A stretch of 8,248 nucleotides of DNA, taken from Flavobacteriaceae bacterium (GTDB lineage Bacteria; Bacteroidota; Bacteroidia; Flavobacteriales; Flavobacteriaceae). Shown here piece by piece: positions 1 through 6,429 of the stretch (positions are counted from its first letter, which is position 1; the number at the start of each line of letters is the position of its first letter). The position numbers and the translations under genes were made by a program. The DNA lies in contig JALRKI010000036.1 in NCBI GenBank assembly GCA_023254815.1, forward strand, positions 1 through 8,248. Direction: 5' to 3'. The notes beneath the pieces are model-generated. The model was not told where the DNA came from. It saw nothing but the letters and a program-made list of their open reading frames with translations, and did not search any database.

Positions 1-513
1 AGCGTCATAATGTTCTAAATCGTCATCATCATATCCGTCCTCATCCTCATGATCGTCAAAACCATTCATTCCAAATTGATCTTCAGTTTCAAATTCCTGT
101 TCAGGCGCGGACTCGGGCAATTGACCATGAGCGAACAGCAATTTGGGATAATCTGACCCGTCCGTTTCTCCCAATATTTCTGATAACTCCACAAGAAAAG
201 TCCACATATTCAAAAAGTCATATATATAAATGAGCTTATTTTGCTTGCTGTCTACAACATTTTGAATTTGAGTTGTCGCCATATTCCTGGACGCGGTTTG
301 CCCTTCTCCCAAATCGAACAAGGAAATTTCCTCTCCTTGTTCCCAGAGGTCATCGCTGATGAAAAAGGAAGCCATTTCGGCGCCATCAAAGCCAAAAGCT
401 TGTACAATGCTATTATGAAAATCTTCGAAGGTGTCTGTCTTTCTTATTTCAATATCTCTGAAGATGTCAGATTCTCCGGGATGATCAAGAATGATGCGAA
501 ATCTATAAATCAT
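1..513 (-). CDS. pRiA4b ORF-3 / IS1096 TnpR-like family protein, 3' end off the left edge
   Basis: The minus strand is open from ATG at 513-511 to the window edge, giving 171 codons with no stop; the C-terminus lies outside. The protein begins MIYRFRIILD and continues with FRDIEI (18-23), AFGFDG (39-44), a stretch ending in LFDLGEG (65-71), YDFLNMWTF (98-106) and LPESAPE (132-138). I recognise this as the pRiA4b ORF-3 family (also named IS1096 passenger TnpR family), common in Bacteroidota chromosomes. The tail from about residue 139 is strongly acidic, with runs of Asp and Glu. The molecular role is unknown, and the transposon-derived family name does not make this a mobile element, since no transposase is nearby. 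The ATG overlaps the 3' end of ctaA by 11 bases, so it is the last visible gene of the tsaC-cca-ctaA operon and is probably translationally coupled. Family members are usually not much longer than this, so most of the protein is present. Confidence 0.87.
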   Translation of the reverse strand, partial: MIYRFRIILDHPGESDIFRDIEIRKTDTFEDFHNSIVQAFGFDGAEMASFFISDDLWEQGEEISLFDLGEGQTASRNMATTQIQNVVDSKQNKLIYIYDFLNMWTFLVELSEILGETDGSDYPKLLFAHGQLPESAPEQEFETEDQFGMNGFDDHEDEDGYDDDDLEHYDA

Positions 514-1531
514 GCTTAGTATGTCTATTGTAGGTCATCCAAAGATAGAATTGTAATCCGAACAAAACGGTAGCCATCATTAAATGTATGGGTTGAGTAG
601 AAAAGGGAAAATGAAAATAATACATTAAAATGCCTGTTAGCACTTCTACACCAATCATCAAAAGTATCCAAAATGTGACATCCTTGAAAGGCAAATTTTT
701 TGATTTGCTTCTCCAATAAAGACCAATATTGGAGAGTAATACTAAAATAGATATTGATCTGTGCCAATAAAAATCAACAAGAGGTTCAGACATCCAAAGA
801 GCTGGGTTGTCCCCTAAATTTTTTATTTGGGTGTCAACAAATTGTCTGACTTGCGTCCCTAAAACGATTTGAATCAAAGAAACGGTGAGTGCGAATAGTA
901 TCAAGTATTTGAAGGTTCGATCTTTTTCAATTTTTGAGGGTTTGCTGCTTGAACTTACGACTTGATAAATCAAAAATGCCGCAATGACCAAGGCCATTAC
1001 CATATGTATTGTAATTTTATGTGGAGCTAAATTAGAATCTACTACAGTCTTACCAAGCCAAGCTTGGAAGCCAATACCAACCAAGGTAAGTATACCAATT
1101 ACTGTATTCCAAGGATTAATTTTCCAGCGCTTAAAAGACAAAAAGGCCAATAGCAAAATGGGAAGTCCAGAAAGAGCACCCAAAAGACGGTTAATGTACT
1201 CTACCCAAGTGTGAAGTGGGTTGTAGGTTGCGTAATCATGAGTGGCATAAGGACTCCACTGTTCAAGAGTTATGGATTCGTTAGAAGTAAAATCATTTTT
1301 AGCCACCAAAAGAGATTCGTTAAAAATGATGATTTGTCCTTTAGAATAATTGTGGTTAGGTTTGAATTCTAAGACACTTGCTTCAGTAGGAGGAATATAA
1401 TATCCAAAGCATTTGGGCCAATCAGGGCAGCCCATACCAGAACCAGTCATGCGAACAATGGCTCCTGCCAGAATGACAAGATAGATCAATATCAGTGCTA
1501 TTTTCGCAGTTCGATGAAACATTTGAGTCAT
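503..1531 (-). CDS. ctaA: Heme A synthase, COX15/CtaA family
   Basis: This integral membrane enzyme oxidises the C8 methyl of heme O to the formyl group of heme A, for aa3-type cytochrome c oxidase. The 342-residue protein has about eight hydrophobic segments (near 10-29, 115-133, 141-161, 172-192, 207-225, 255-273, 285-305, 314-333), as expected. Family marks are RMTGSGMGCPDWPKCFG (27-43) with the C35/C41 pair, EYINRLLG (111-118), GKTVVDSNLAPHKITIHM (160-177), the WHR motif at 256-258 and QPIHLMMA (313-320). H176, H257 and H316 fit heme-ligand positions. In Bacillus CtaA the first helix-bundle motif reads E-x-x-H-R; here it is E111-Y-I-N114-R115, so the first His is Asn and H107 lies nearby. 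The first periplasmic loop (about 44-105) is long. The ATG follows cca by 9 bases, so the gene is cotranscribed with cca. It implies aerobic respiration. Confidence 0.95.
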   Translation of the reverse strand: MTQMFHRTAKIALILIYLVILAGAIVRMTGSGMGCPDWPKCFGYYIPPTEASVLEFKPNHNYSKGQIIIFNESLLVAKNDFTSNESITLEQWSPYATHDYATYNPLHTWVEYINRLLGALSGLPILLLAFLSFKRWKINPWNTVIGILTLVGIGFQAWLGKTVVDSNLAPHKITIHMVMALVIAAFLIYQVVSSSSKPSKIEKDRTFKYLILFALTVSLIQIVLGTQVRQFVDTQIKNLGDNPALWMSEPLVDFYWHRSISILVLLSNIGLYWRSKSKNLPFKDVTFWILLMIGVEVLTGILMYYFHFPFSTQPIHLMMATVLFGLQFYLWMTYNRHTKHDL

Positions 1532-1540
1532 AGGTTTTGA

Positions 1541-2965
1541 TTATTTTACGTGGGCTTTAAGTCCAAGAGCCTGCCCTAGTTCTAACATCTTGTTGTAAGC
1601 AGCCTGAAACTCGTTCGGGATTTCACCTTCTAAAATAGCTTCTTTAATGGCCTCTTTGATCATTCCTATTTCTCGGGATGGCTTGACGTCAAAGGTTTGA
1701 ATTATCAGTTCTCCAGAAATAGGAGGTTGAAAATTCCGTATATGATCGCGTTCTTCCACCTCGGTTATTTTCTGGCGTACCATTTTAAAATTGTCGTGGT
1801 ATCGTCGAAACCGTTTTTTGTTTTTAGTGGTGATATCCGCTTCGCATAAAATCATCAAATCCTCAACGAAGTCTCCCGCATCAAATACTAAGCGCCTAAC
1901 GGCGGAGTCAGTCACCTCCTCAGATGCTAAGGCGATGGGTCTAGAGCTCATGAATACCATTTTTTGTACAAATTTCATTTTGTCATTTAGCGGCAATTTG
2001 AGTCTTTTGAATAGCTTGAAAACCATTTTCGATCCTTCAAATTCGTGACCGTGAAACGTCCAACCCACGCGATCGTGGAACTTTTTGGTCGGAGCCTTTC
2101 CGATGTCGTGAAGTAAGGCAGCCCACCGAAGCCATAAATTATCGGTATTTGCACAAATGTTATCAACCACTTCCAAGGTGTGATAAAAGTTGTCCTTGTG
2201 TTTCTGACCCTCAATTTCATCGATACCTTTTAGGGCAGTTAACTCGGGCAAGATGTGTCCCAACAGTCCAGTCTCCTCAAGAAGTAAAAATCCTACTGAA
2301 GGTTTATTTGATTCTAAAATTTTGTTGATTTCTGTTACGATTCGTTCCTCTGAAATGATTTTTATTCTGTCTGAAAATTTTGTTATCGCAGCTAATGCAT
2401 TTTCATCGATCTTAAAGTTGAGTTGGGCGGCAAATCTAATTGCGCGCATCATTCGCAGCGGATCGTCATTGAAGGTAGTTTCAGGCTCTAAAGGCGTTCG
2501 GATCAGACGGTTTTCGAGATCTTTCAAGCCATCAAAAGGGTCAATTAACTTGCCAAACTTCTCACGTCCCAGGTCAAATGCCATAGCATTAATGGTAAAA
2601 TCTCGACGATTTTGATCGTCTTCTAAACTGCCTGGTAAAATACTTGGATTGCGACTGTCTTCAGAATAGGATTCAATTCGGGCTCCGACAAATTCGATGT
2701 CCAATGCTTGGAAATGAACCATGGCAGTACCATAGGTTTTAAAATAAGACACCTTTGGTTTTTCGGGTAATGATGCGGCTACAGCTTTGGCTAAAGCTAT
2801 TCCGTCTCCCACTGTGACAATATCAATGTCATTCTTTTGAGGACGATTCATCAAATGGTTTCTCACAAAACCGCCGATCACATACGCAGGATAATCCAAC
2901 TGCTCAGCGGCTTCCGAAATGTGGCGAAAGATTGAATGAGTCAATGCGGATTTGTGATTTGCCAT
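1541..2965 (-). CDS. cca: CCA tRNA nucleotidyltransferase with HD domain
   Basis: This enzyme adds or repairs the 3' CCA end of tRNAs from CTP and ATP in the cytoplasm. The 474-residue protein has the class II order. The nucleotidyltransferase head carries GGFVRNHL (31-38) and the metal-binding pair D46/D48 in NDIDIVT. The RRDFTINAMAFD motif is at 120-131 and the DPLRMMRAIRFAAQL motif C at 168-182. ERIVTEINKIL lies at 208-218 in the neck. A C-terminal HD domain follows, with H262 and the LLHDIGK motif (284-290) that contains H286/D287. The HD domain is found in many bacterial CCA enzymes and is linked to phosphohydrolase activity in some; its activity here is inferred. The ATG at 2965 lies 5 bases after the tsaC stop, and ctaA starts 9 bases after its own stop, so it is the middle of an operon. 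Nothing is truncated. Without phylogeny a poly(A) polymerase cannot be fully excluded, but the HD domain and length favour CCA addition. Confidence 0.95.
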   Translation of the reverse strand: MANHKSALTHSIFRHISEAAEQLDYPAYVIGGFVRNHLMNRPQKNDIDIVTVGDGIALAKAVAASLPEKPKVSYFKTYGTAMVHFQALDIEFVGARIESYSEDSRNPSILPGSLEDDQNRRDFTINAMAFDLGREKFGKLIDPFDGLKDLENRLIRTPLEPETTFNDDPLRMMRAIRFAAQLNFKIDENALAAITKFSDRIKIISEERIVTEINKILESNKPSVGFLLLEETGLLGHILPELTALKGIDEIEGQKHKDNFYHTLEVVDNICANTDNLWLRWAALLHDIGKAPTKKFHDRVGWTFHGHEFEGSKMVFKLFKRLKLPLNDKMKFVQKMVFMSSRPIALASEEVTDSAVRRLVFDAGDFVEDLMILCEADITTKNKKRFRRYHDNFKMVRQKITEVEERDHIRNFQPPISGELIIQTFDVKPSREIGMIKEAIKEAILEGEIPNEFQAAYNKMLELGQALGLKAHVK

Positions 2966-2970
2966 GTGAA

Positions 2971-3519
2971 TTAAGCTCTTAACACTTGAATCTCCCCATT
3001 ATTAGTTACCTTGATTATTGTGGATGGTAATGATTCTTGTGAATAGTCGGGCAAATTTACAACATAGTCCACGCCTGTTAAAATCTCTTTCTGAATTTCT
3101 TTAAAACCTTGGGGGGAAGGCATACCGCTAATATTGGCGGAGGTGGATACTAAAGGACCTTCTAACATCTTAATAAGATCATGACTAAATCCGTTTTTTA
3201 CAATCCTAATACCGACGGATTTGTCTTTGGCCAAGAGATTTTTTGCCAATCCCAAAGCACTGTCATAAATAATTGTTGTTGGCCTACTGGCTTTATCAAT
3301 CAACTCAAGTGCCTGTGTTGGCACTTCTTCAACATATTTTTGAAGCATGTCTAAGTCACTAACTAGACAAATCATGCTTTTTGATTCCGTGCGTTCTTTG
3401 AGGGCGTAAATTCGAGCTACAGCATCAGGATTGGTGGCATCACAACCAATCCCCCAAATCGTATCAGTAGGATAAAGGATGATACCTCCTTGCTTTAAAC
3501 AATTGATAATGTCAATCAA
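2971..3519 (-). CDS. tsaC: L-threonylcarbamoyladenylate synthase (Sua5/YciO/YrdC family)
   Basis: It makes threonylcarbamoyl-AMP from threonine, bicarbonate and ATP, the first step of t6A37 formation on ANN-decoding tRNAs. The 182-residue protein is one YrdC domain, the TsaC size, without the extra C-terminal domain of Sua5. Motifs are YPTDTIWGIGCDATNP (16-31), the basic LKERTESK loop (40-47), SVGIRI (101-106), GPLVSTSANISG (121-132) and PSTIIK (165-170). The start is TTG at 3519: an in-frame TGA lies nine bases upstream and no ATG precedes the conserved domain. It is the first gene of the minus-strand operon and runs into cca after 5 bases, so two tRNA-maturation enzymes are coexpressed. A -7-like box lies at 3543-3550. 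Confidence 0.95.
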   Translation of the reverse strand: MIDIINCLKQGGIILYPTDTIWGIGCDATNPDAVARIYALKERTESKSMICLVSDLDMLQKYVEEVPTQALELIDKASRPTTIIYDSALGLAKNLLAKDKSVGIRIVKNGFSHDLIKMLEGPLVSTSANISGMPSPQGFKEIQKEILTGVDYVVNLPDYSQESLPSTIIKVTNNGEIQVLRA

Positions 3520-3542
3520 CCTAATTCAAGTTTTGTGTTGGA

Positions 3543-3550
3543 CAAAGATA
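3543..3550 (-). promoter_or_regulatory. Candidate Bacteroidota -7 box for the tsaC-cca-ctaA operon
   Basis: Read on the minus strand these bases are TATCTTTG, an exact match to the Bacteroidota TAnnTTTG consensus. The box is placed to give a leader of roughly 20 bases before the TTG start of tsaC. No TTG element is found at the usual -33 distance; the nearest one upstream is about 28 bases away. Such short AT-rich boxes also occur by chance, so confidence is limited. Confidence 0.45.
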
Positions 3551-3572
3551 AAACTGTTGAGACATTTGAGGA

Positions 3573-3631
3573 TAAATTCAATTAATATTAAATCCTTAGT
3601 TTGAATTCGTATTTTTGCTTAAATTCAATTA
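3573..3631. repeat. 12-base direct repeat (TAAATTCAATTA) in the divergent control region
   Basis: TAAATTCAATTA occurs at 3573-3584 and again, identically, at 3620-3631, 47 bases apart start to start. The second copy ends directly before the GTG start at 3632. The AATTCAA core also appears at 3523-3529 and, inverted, at 3601-3607, giving four copies in 112 bases. The copies lie around both candidate -7 boxes, a layout that would suit binding sites for a regulator. The region is very AT-rich, so chance similarity is possible. Confidence 0.4.
3610..3617 (+). promoter_or_regulatory. Candidate Bacteroidota -7 box for the glycan gene at 3632
   Basis: The plus strand reads TATTTTTG, an exact TAnnTTTG match. 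It would put the transcript start about 10 bases before the GTG at 3632, a very short leader. A near match (TTAGTTTG) lies at 3596-3603 and would give a longer leader. No clear -33 TTG element is seen at normal spacing for the first box. Confidence 0.35.
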
Positions 3632-4630
3632 GTGATTGACCCTTCCCATATTTTCTTTGTACATAGCGGCATCACGGCTGTCGTATCCGATAGAATTATT
3701 GACCAAAATCTAATTGGTGAAAAAAAAATAGGCCTTGTCTTAGATCGCGGAATTAAATTTCCTCACAGACCTCAATCAAAGACCTTTACTGAAGGTTCCT
3801 TTCGGAAGCAGTGGATGCTGACAAAGGTGATGTCGGTTTTCTTTCATTTTGTCTTCACTTTAAATATTGTTTCAAAAAAATGGGTTCTAAATTGGGCGCA
3901 AAAACGACAGTACTTAATCATGAGTGGGTTTTACTTGTATCTGCCCCACGCCTTATTGAGGTCTTTTAAACTGATTAACTCTCCTTTTTGCTTGGGCTAT
4001 TATTACATTGAAGAAGGTGTAGCCTCGTACATTCCTAACCATTACTCTACGAATAATAGATTCGGAAAATCTTTGTTTCCTGAATTAGAAAAATACCGTG
4101 GAAGTTATGGGCTTGAAAAGTCTTTTTTACAGTCGTCAAATCGCTTTACAATTGATCATCTATATGAAGATGAACAAATTTCAAAAGGAGAATCGCTAAT
4201 TGTGGTGGATGGACTTTTGGATTATAAGGACTCCCTAGTTCCCAAAGTAAAATACTTGAAAATACTTACCGAAATTATGATTCCGAAAGCATTAGAATTG
4301 TCAAGTCAACTCATGGTGAAATATCATCCGAATTTGTTCAATGATGAAAATACCAATGTCAAAGTACAACTTGATGAGGTTTTTAAAGGGGTAAAAATGA
4401 AGTATGAAGGTGTGACTGTTTCATTTTTGGGTCCTGAAGTCAATTTGGAACACTACTGCTTTAAACACTTGCCATACGTGTTCACTGTGATTTCCTCGAC
4501 GGGCTACTATGCTCATGAATTCGGGTGCACTGTCTTCACTACCTACAACCATCTCTCCTCTGATTTGAAACAACTCGAAGGATTGAACGATTGGTATATG
4601 AGTCTAATTAAACCTTGGCAACAATTATGA
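3632..4630 (+). CDS. Sialyltransferase/polysialyltransferase-like glycosyltransferase
   Basis: The 332-residue protein lacks a clear signal peptide. It carries the three sparse marks shared by bacterial sialyltransferases of the GT38/GT52/GT80 type. These are an acidic D/E-D/E-G motif (E127-E128? in YYIEEGVASY, residues 124-133), a KYHP motif with H232-P233, and a late Ser pair in ISSTGYYAHEFG (287-298). In those families the motifs hold the catalytic acidic residue and the CMP-binding residues. The function is therefore inferred as transfer of sialic acid or another nonulosonic acid, or a related sugar, to a surface glycan. The start is GTG at 3632, because an in-frame TAA lies 12 bases upstream and no ATG lies between. 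Its TGA overlaps the ATG of the next GT2 gene as ATGA, so the two are probably coupled. A run of nine A at 3720-3728 is a possible slippage site. No CMP-sugar synthesis genes are in the window, so the donor is unknown. That it is a glycosyltransferase is fairly sure; the family is moderate. Confidence 0.62.
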   Translation: MIDPSHIFFVHSGITAVVSDRIIDQNLIGEKKIGLVLDRGIKFPHRPQSKTFTEGSFRKQWMLTKVMSVFFHFVFTLNIVSKKWVLNWAQKRQYLIMSGFYLYLPHALLRSFKLINSPFCLGYYYIEEGVASYIPNHYSTNNRFGKSLFPELEKYRGSYGLEKSFLQSSNRFTIDHLYEDEQISKGESLIVVDGLLDYKDSLVPKVKYLKILTEIMIPKALELSSQLMVKYHPNLFNDENTNVKVQLDEVFKGVKMKYEGVTVSFLGPEVNLEHYCFKHLPYVFTVISSTGYYAHEFGCTVFTTYNHLSSDLKQLEGLNDWYMSLIKPWQQL

Positions 4631-5547
4631 AAGGAATTGACTTGAGTATCGTAATGATAAATTACAATAGTTCTGAATATACCATTTCTTGCTTGGAAGA
4701 ACTGCTCAATCAATCGACTCATCTCAACATTGAGTATATTCTGGTGGACAATGCCTCAGGAGCATCATCATATCAGAAATTAATTGCTTGGGCAAAGTCT
4801 AAGCCAATTCAATTGGTGTCTAGCGACTTGAATTTAGGTTTTGCTGGTGGCAATATGTTGGGAGCAGAGCTTGCTAAGGGCAATTATTTAATATTTCTTA
4901 ATAACGACGTCATGGTCAACATAAGCACTTTTGAATACTTGGTTGACTTCATGCAGAAAACACCTAAGGCGGGGGTAAGTGGTCCTCGAGTTTTTGATGA
5001 AAACGGTGAAGAACTTCGGGGGTTAGATCATTTTCCATGCATTGCAAAGGATTTTTTTGGTCGCAGCGCGATGGAGTTTTTTTGGCCCAGCAAATATCCA
5101 AGACGATTTAAAAACTATACAGATCCGGTCTTGGTAAACGCCATACAAGGCTCATTAATGTGTTTTCGTGCCTCATCGTTTTGGGCAATAGGGGGTATGG
5201 ACACTAAATTGTTCCTATATTTCGAAGAAATTGACATTTGTTACCGCCTCAAGTTGGCTGGATACGATACTTATTTTGTCCCTCAGGTCTCCTACATCCA
5301 TTTCGAAGGAAAAAGTACTGGGAGTAAGTGGTTGAGCAAACAAGAATTCTTAATATCCTATTTTTATATACTCAAGAAACATTTTGGCTTGTTCACCTAT
5401 TGGGTTATACTCATTGGAAATATTTTAGCCAATGCAGTAAAAGGGATTGTGAGGCCAAGCAAATTCAGAATAATGAAATTTTTGCTGAAGGGTAGTCCAA
5501 TGTCTGAGTCTTTGAGGCACAAACAGGTCAGAATACCAAAGCGCTAG
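4627..5547 (+). CDS. GT2 glycosyltransferase, WbbL/rhamnosyltransferase-like
   Basis: This predicted cytoplasmic-face enzyme transfers a sugar, often rhamnose in this subgroup, from a nucleotide sugar to a growing lipid-linked glycan. The GT-A fold is visible in order: SIVMINYN (7-14), VDNAS (40-44), LNLGFAGGN (68-76), the LNND metal-site motif (91-94), GSLMCFR (175-181), GGMDTKLFLYFEEIDICYR (189-207) and a late H225 in YIHFEGKS. The acidic FEEID (199-203) matches the usual xEDxD segment. A hydrophobic stretch near 252-271 may rest on the membrane. I place the start at ATG 4627, giving 306 residues. An in-frame TTG at 4615 would add four residues, but the ATG overlaps the preceding stop as ATGA and begins at the family's usual distance from the first beta strand. 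The sugar specificity cannot be read from the sequence. Confidence 0.92.
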   Translation: MKGIDLSIVMINYNSSEYTISCLEELLNQSTHLNIEYILVDNASGASSYQKLIAWAKSKPIQLVSSDLNLGFAGGNMLGAELAKGNYLIFLNNDVMVNISTFEYLVDFMQKTPKAGVSGPRVFDENGEELRGLDHFPCIAKDFFGRSAMEFFWPSKYPRRFKNYTDPVLVNAIQGSLMCFRASSFWAIGGMDTKLFLYFEEIDICYRLKLAGYDTYFVPQVSYIHFEGKSTGSKWLSKQEFLISYFYILKKHFGLFTYWVILIGNILANAVKGIVRPSKFRIMKFLLKGSPMSESLRHKQVRIPKR

Positions 5548-5557
5548 CCAAGCAATC

Positions 5558-5574
5558 CATTGAAAATTTCAATG
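5558..5574. terminator. Candidate bidirectional hairpin between convergent genes
   Basis: CATTGAAA and TTTCAATG form an inverted repeat with 8-base arms around a single central A, so in RNA roughly six pairs would close a five-base loop. It fills the 35-base gap between two converging stop codons (5547 and 5583), the place for a shared terminator. The stem is AT-rich and no clean U tract follows on either strand, so it would be weak. Confidence 0.4.
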
Positions 5575-5582
5575 CTCAAGAA

Positions 5583-6329
5583 TTATTCAATTCCACGGTA
5601 CTTGAGCCATAGAAAGGCATATCTTTTGAAAACCGCAAAGCTGTGGACATAGGCTAAAATAAAACCTGCCTTGCCATCCAGAAACCCCAATCTCCAAAAA
5701 TATTGTGTAAAAAACCTATAGCTTGGCCTCACAATAAAATGAAAAAGGTTTGGCCTTACTCCTTTGTCAAACAATACCTCGGCCTGTAATTTACTGTAAT
5801 GAGTCAATTTTTTATTGTAGCGATCAAAATCGGTAAATGAATAGTGGTTTATTGCATTTTTAAAGTGACCAAATTGACCAGAAGTTTTAACTTCTTCATG
5901 CACGACATTACCGTCATAAGTGCACGAAGATTTTTTAAATAATCTGACAGACCAGTCTGTTTGAAAACCACTAAACTTAATCCGTTGATTAAAAAAATAG
6001 TATTGTCGTTTCAAAAGGTAACCATCAAGCTGAGTGTCTGAATTGATTTTTTTCTTTATTTCCAAAACCACATCATCGTTGATCCCTTCGTCCAAATCAA
6101 AAAACACCACCCAATCATATTGCGCTAAGGACAGTGCAAAGTTCCTTTGATTGGAAAAATGATCAAATTTTCTTTGAACTACCCGGGCACCCAACTTTTC
6201 GGCCAATTCTTTTGTACCGTCCGAGCTGAATGAATCGACAATGATTATTTCATCAGCAAAGCTCAGCCTTTTAAGATAGGCTTCTACATTATGGGCTTCG
6301 TTGAAAGTTATGGCTAATGCGCTGATCAA
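5583..6329 (-). CDS. GT2 glycosyltransferase, WaaE/KdtX-like (copy A)
   Basis: The 248-residue protein belongs to the GT2 group typified by the LPS-core beta-1,4-glucosyltransferase WaaE/KdtX. Motifs are ISALAITFNE (2-11), ADEIIIVDSFSSDGT (25-39), FSNQRNFAL (58-66), the metal site DLDE (78-81; DADE is more usual), VHEE (143-146) and a C-terminal YRFFTQYFWRLGFLDGKAG (204-222). The last segment is hydrophobic and aromatic, typical of the family and likely membrane-associated. The role is inferred as adding one sugar to a lipid-linked core or O-unit. The start is TTG at 6329. The frame stays open upstream for 27 codons but has no ATG, GTG or TTG, and the family begins with M-I-S or similar, matching TTG-ATC-AGC. 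It converges with the preceding GT2 gene and diverges from the deacetylase gene. It is a clear paralogue of the gene at 7116-7865, with about half of the first 80 residues identical by eye. Confidence 0.92.
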   Translation of the reverse strand: MISALAITFNEAHNVEAYLKRLSFADEIIIVDSFSSDGTKELAEKLGARVVQRKFDHFSNQRNFALSLAQYDWVVFFDLDEGINDDVVLEIKKKINSDTQLDGYLLKRQYYFFNQRIKFSGFQTDWSVRLFKKSSCTYDGNVVHEEVKTSGQFGHFKNAINHYSFTDFDRYNKKLTHYSKLQAEVLFDKGVRPNLFHFIVRPSYRFFTQYFWRLGFLDGKAGFILAYVHSFAVFKRYAFLWLKYRGIE

Positions 6330-6378
6330 GTCTGTCGAATTGTTTACTTTAGTGCCAAAGTTGACACTGATAGCTCGG

Positions 6379-6386
6379 CAAATGTA
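6379..6386 (-). promoter_or_regulatory. Candidate -7 box for the GT2 gene starting at 6329
   Basis: The minus strand reads TACATTTG, an exact TAnnTTTG match, about 50 bases before the TTG start. A TTG element lies 26 bases further upstream, longer than the usual spacer. The 100-base divergent gap 6330-6429 shows no matching box on the plus strand for the deacetylase gene; the best is the imperfect TACTTTAG at 6345-6352. Confidence 0.35.
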
Positions 6387-6402
6387 GTTATTATATGCCG
6401 AT

Positions 6403-6416
6403 GTTAGTTAACCAAC
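6403..6416. repeat. Near-perfect 14-base palindrome in the divergent gap
   Basis: GTTAGTTAACCAAC pairs with itself at six of seven positions around a GTTAAC centre. It lies between the divergent starts at 6329 and 6430, 14 bases before the deacetylase ATG, where a repressor site could act on both genes. It is short, so chance is a real alternative. Confidence 0.25.
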
Positions 6417-6429
6417 TTGTGAATTTCAT

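Noticed and set aside
1..60. Repeated CATC/TCATC-like pattern at the left edge
   Set aside because: It is the antisense of Asp/Glu codon runs in the acidic tail of the pRiA4b-like protein, not a separate repeat element.
1..513. Mobile element, suggested by the TnpR/pRiA4b family name
   Set aside because: There is no transposase, resolvase catalytic motif or inverted repeat, and the gene is overlapped with ctaA as an operon member.
241..519. Plus-strand reading frame of 92 codons
   Set aside because: It is antisense to the pRiA4b-like gene, whose minus-strand translation shows recognisable family motifs; this frame shows none.
984..1214. Plus-strand reading frame of 76 codons inside ctaA
   Set aside because: Antisense to the conserved membrane core of CtaA, with no start context or family resemblance. 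The same applies to the frames at 525-767, 1791-2048, 1987-2220 and 6791-6982.
2253..2615. Plus-strand reading frame of 120 codons inside cca
   Set aside because: It lies opposite the conserved nucleotidyltransferase motifs of cca and its translation resembles no protein family; a shadow frame.
3520..3631. Small RNA or riboswitch in the divergent gap
   Set aside because: The gap is only 112 bases, AT-rich, with two promoter-like boxes and no stable stem or known aptamer pattern visible.
4615..4626. TTG start for the WbbL-like gene, four codons upstream
   Set aside because: The ATG at 4627 overlaps the previous stop as ATGA and suits the family N-terminus; the TTG adds unconserved residues.
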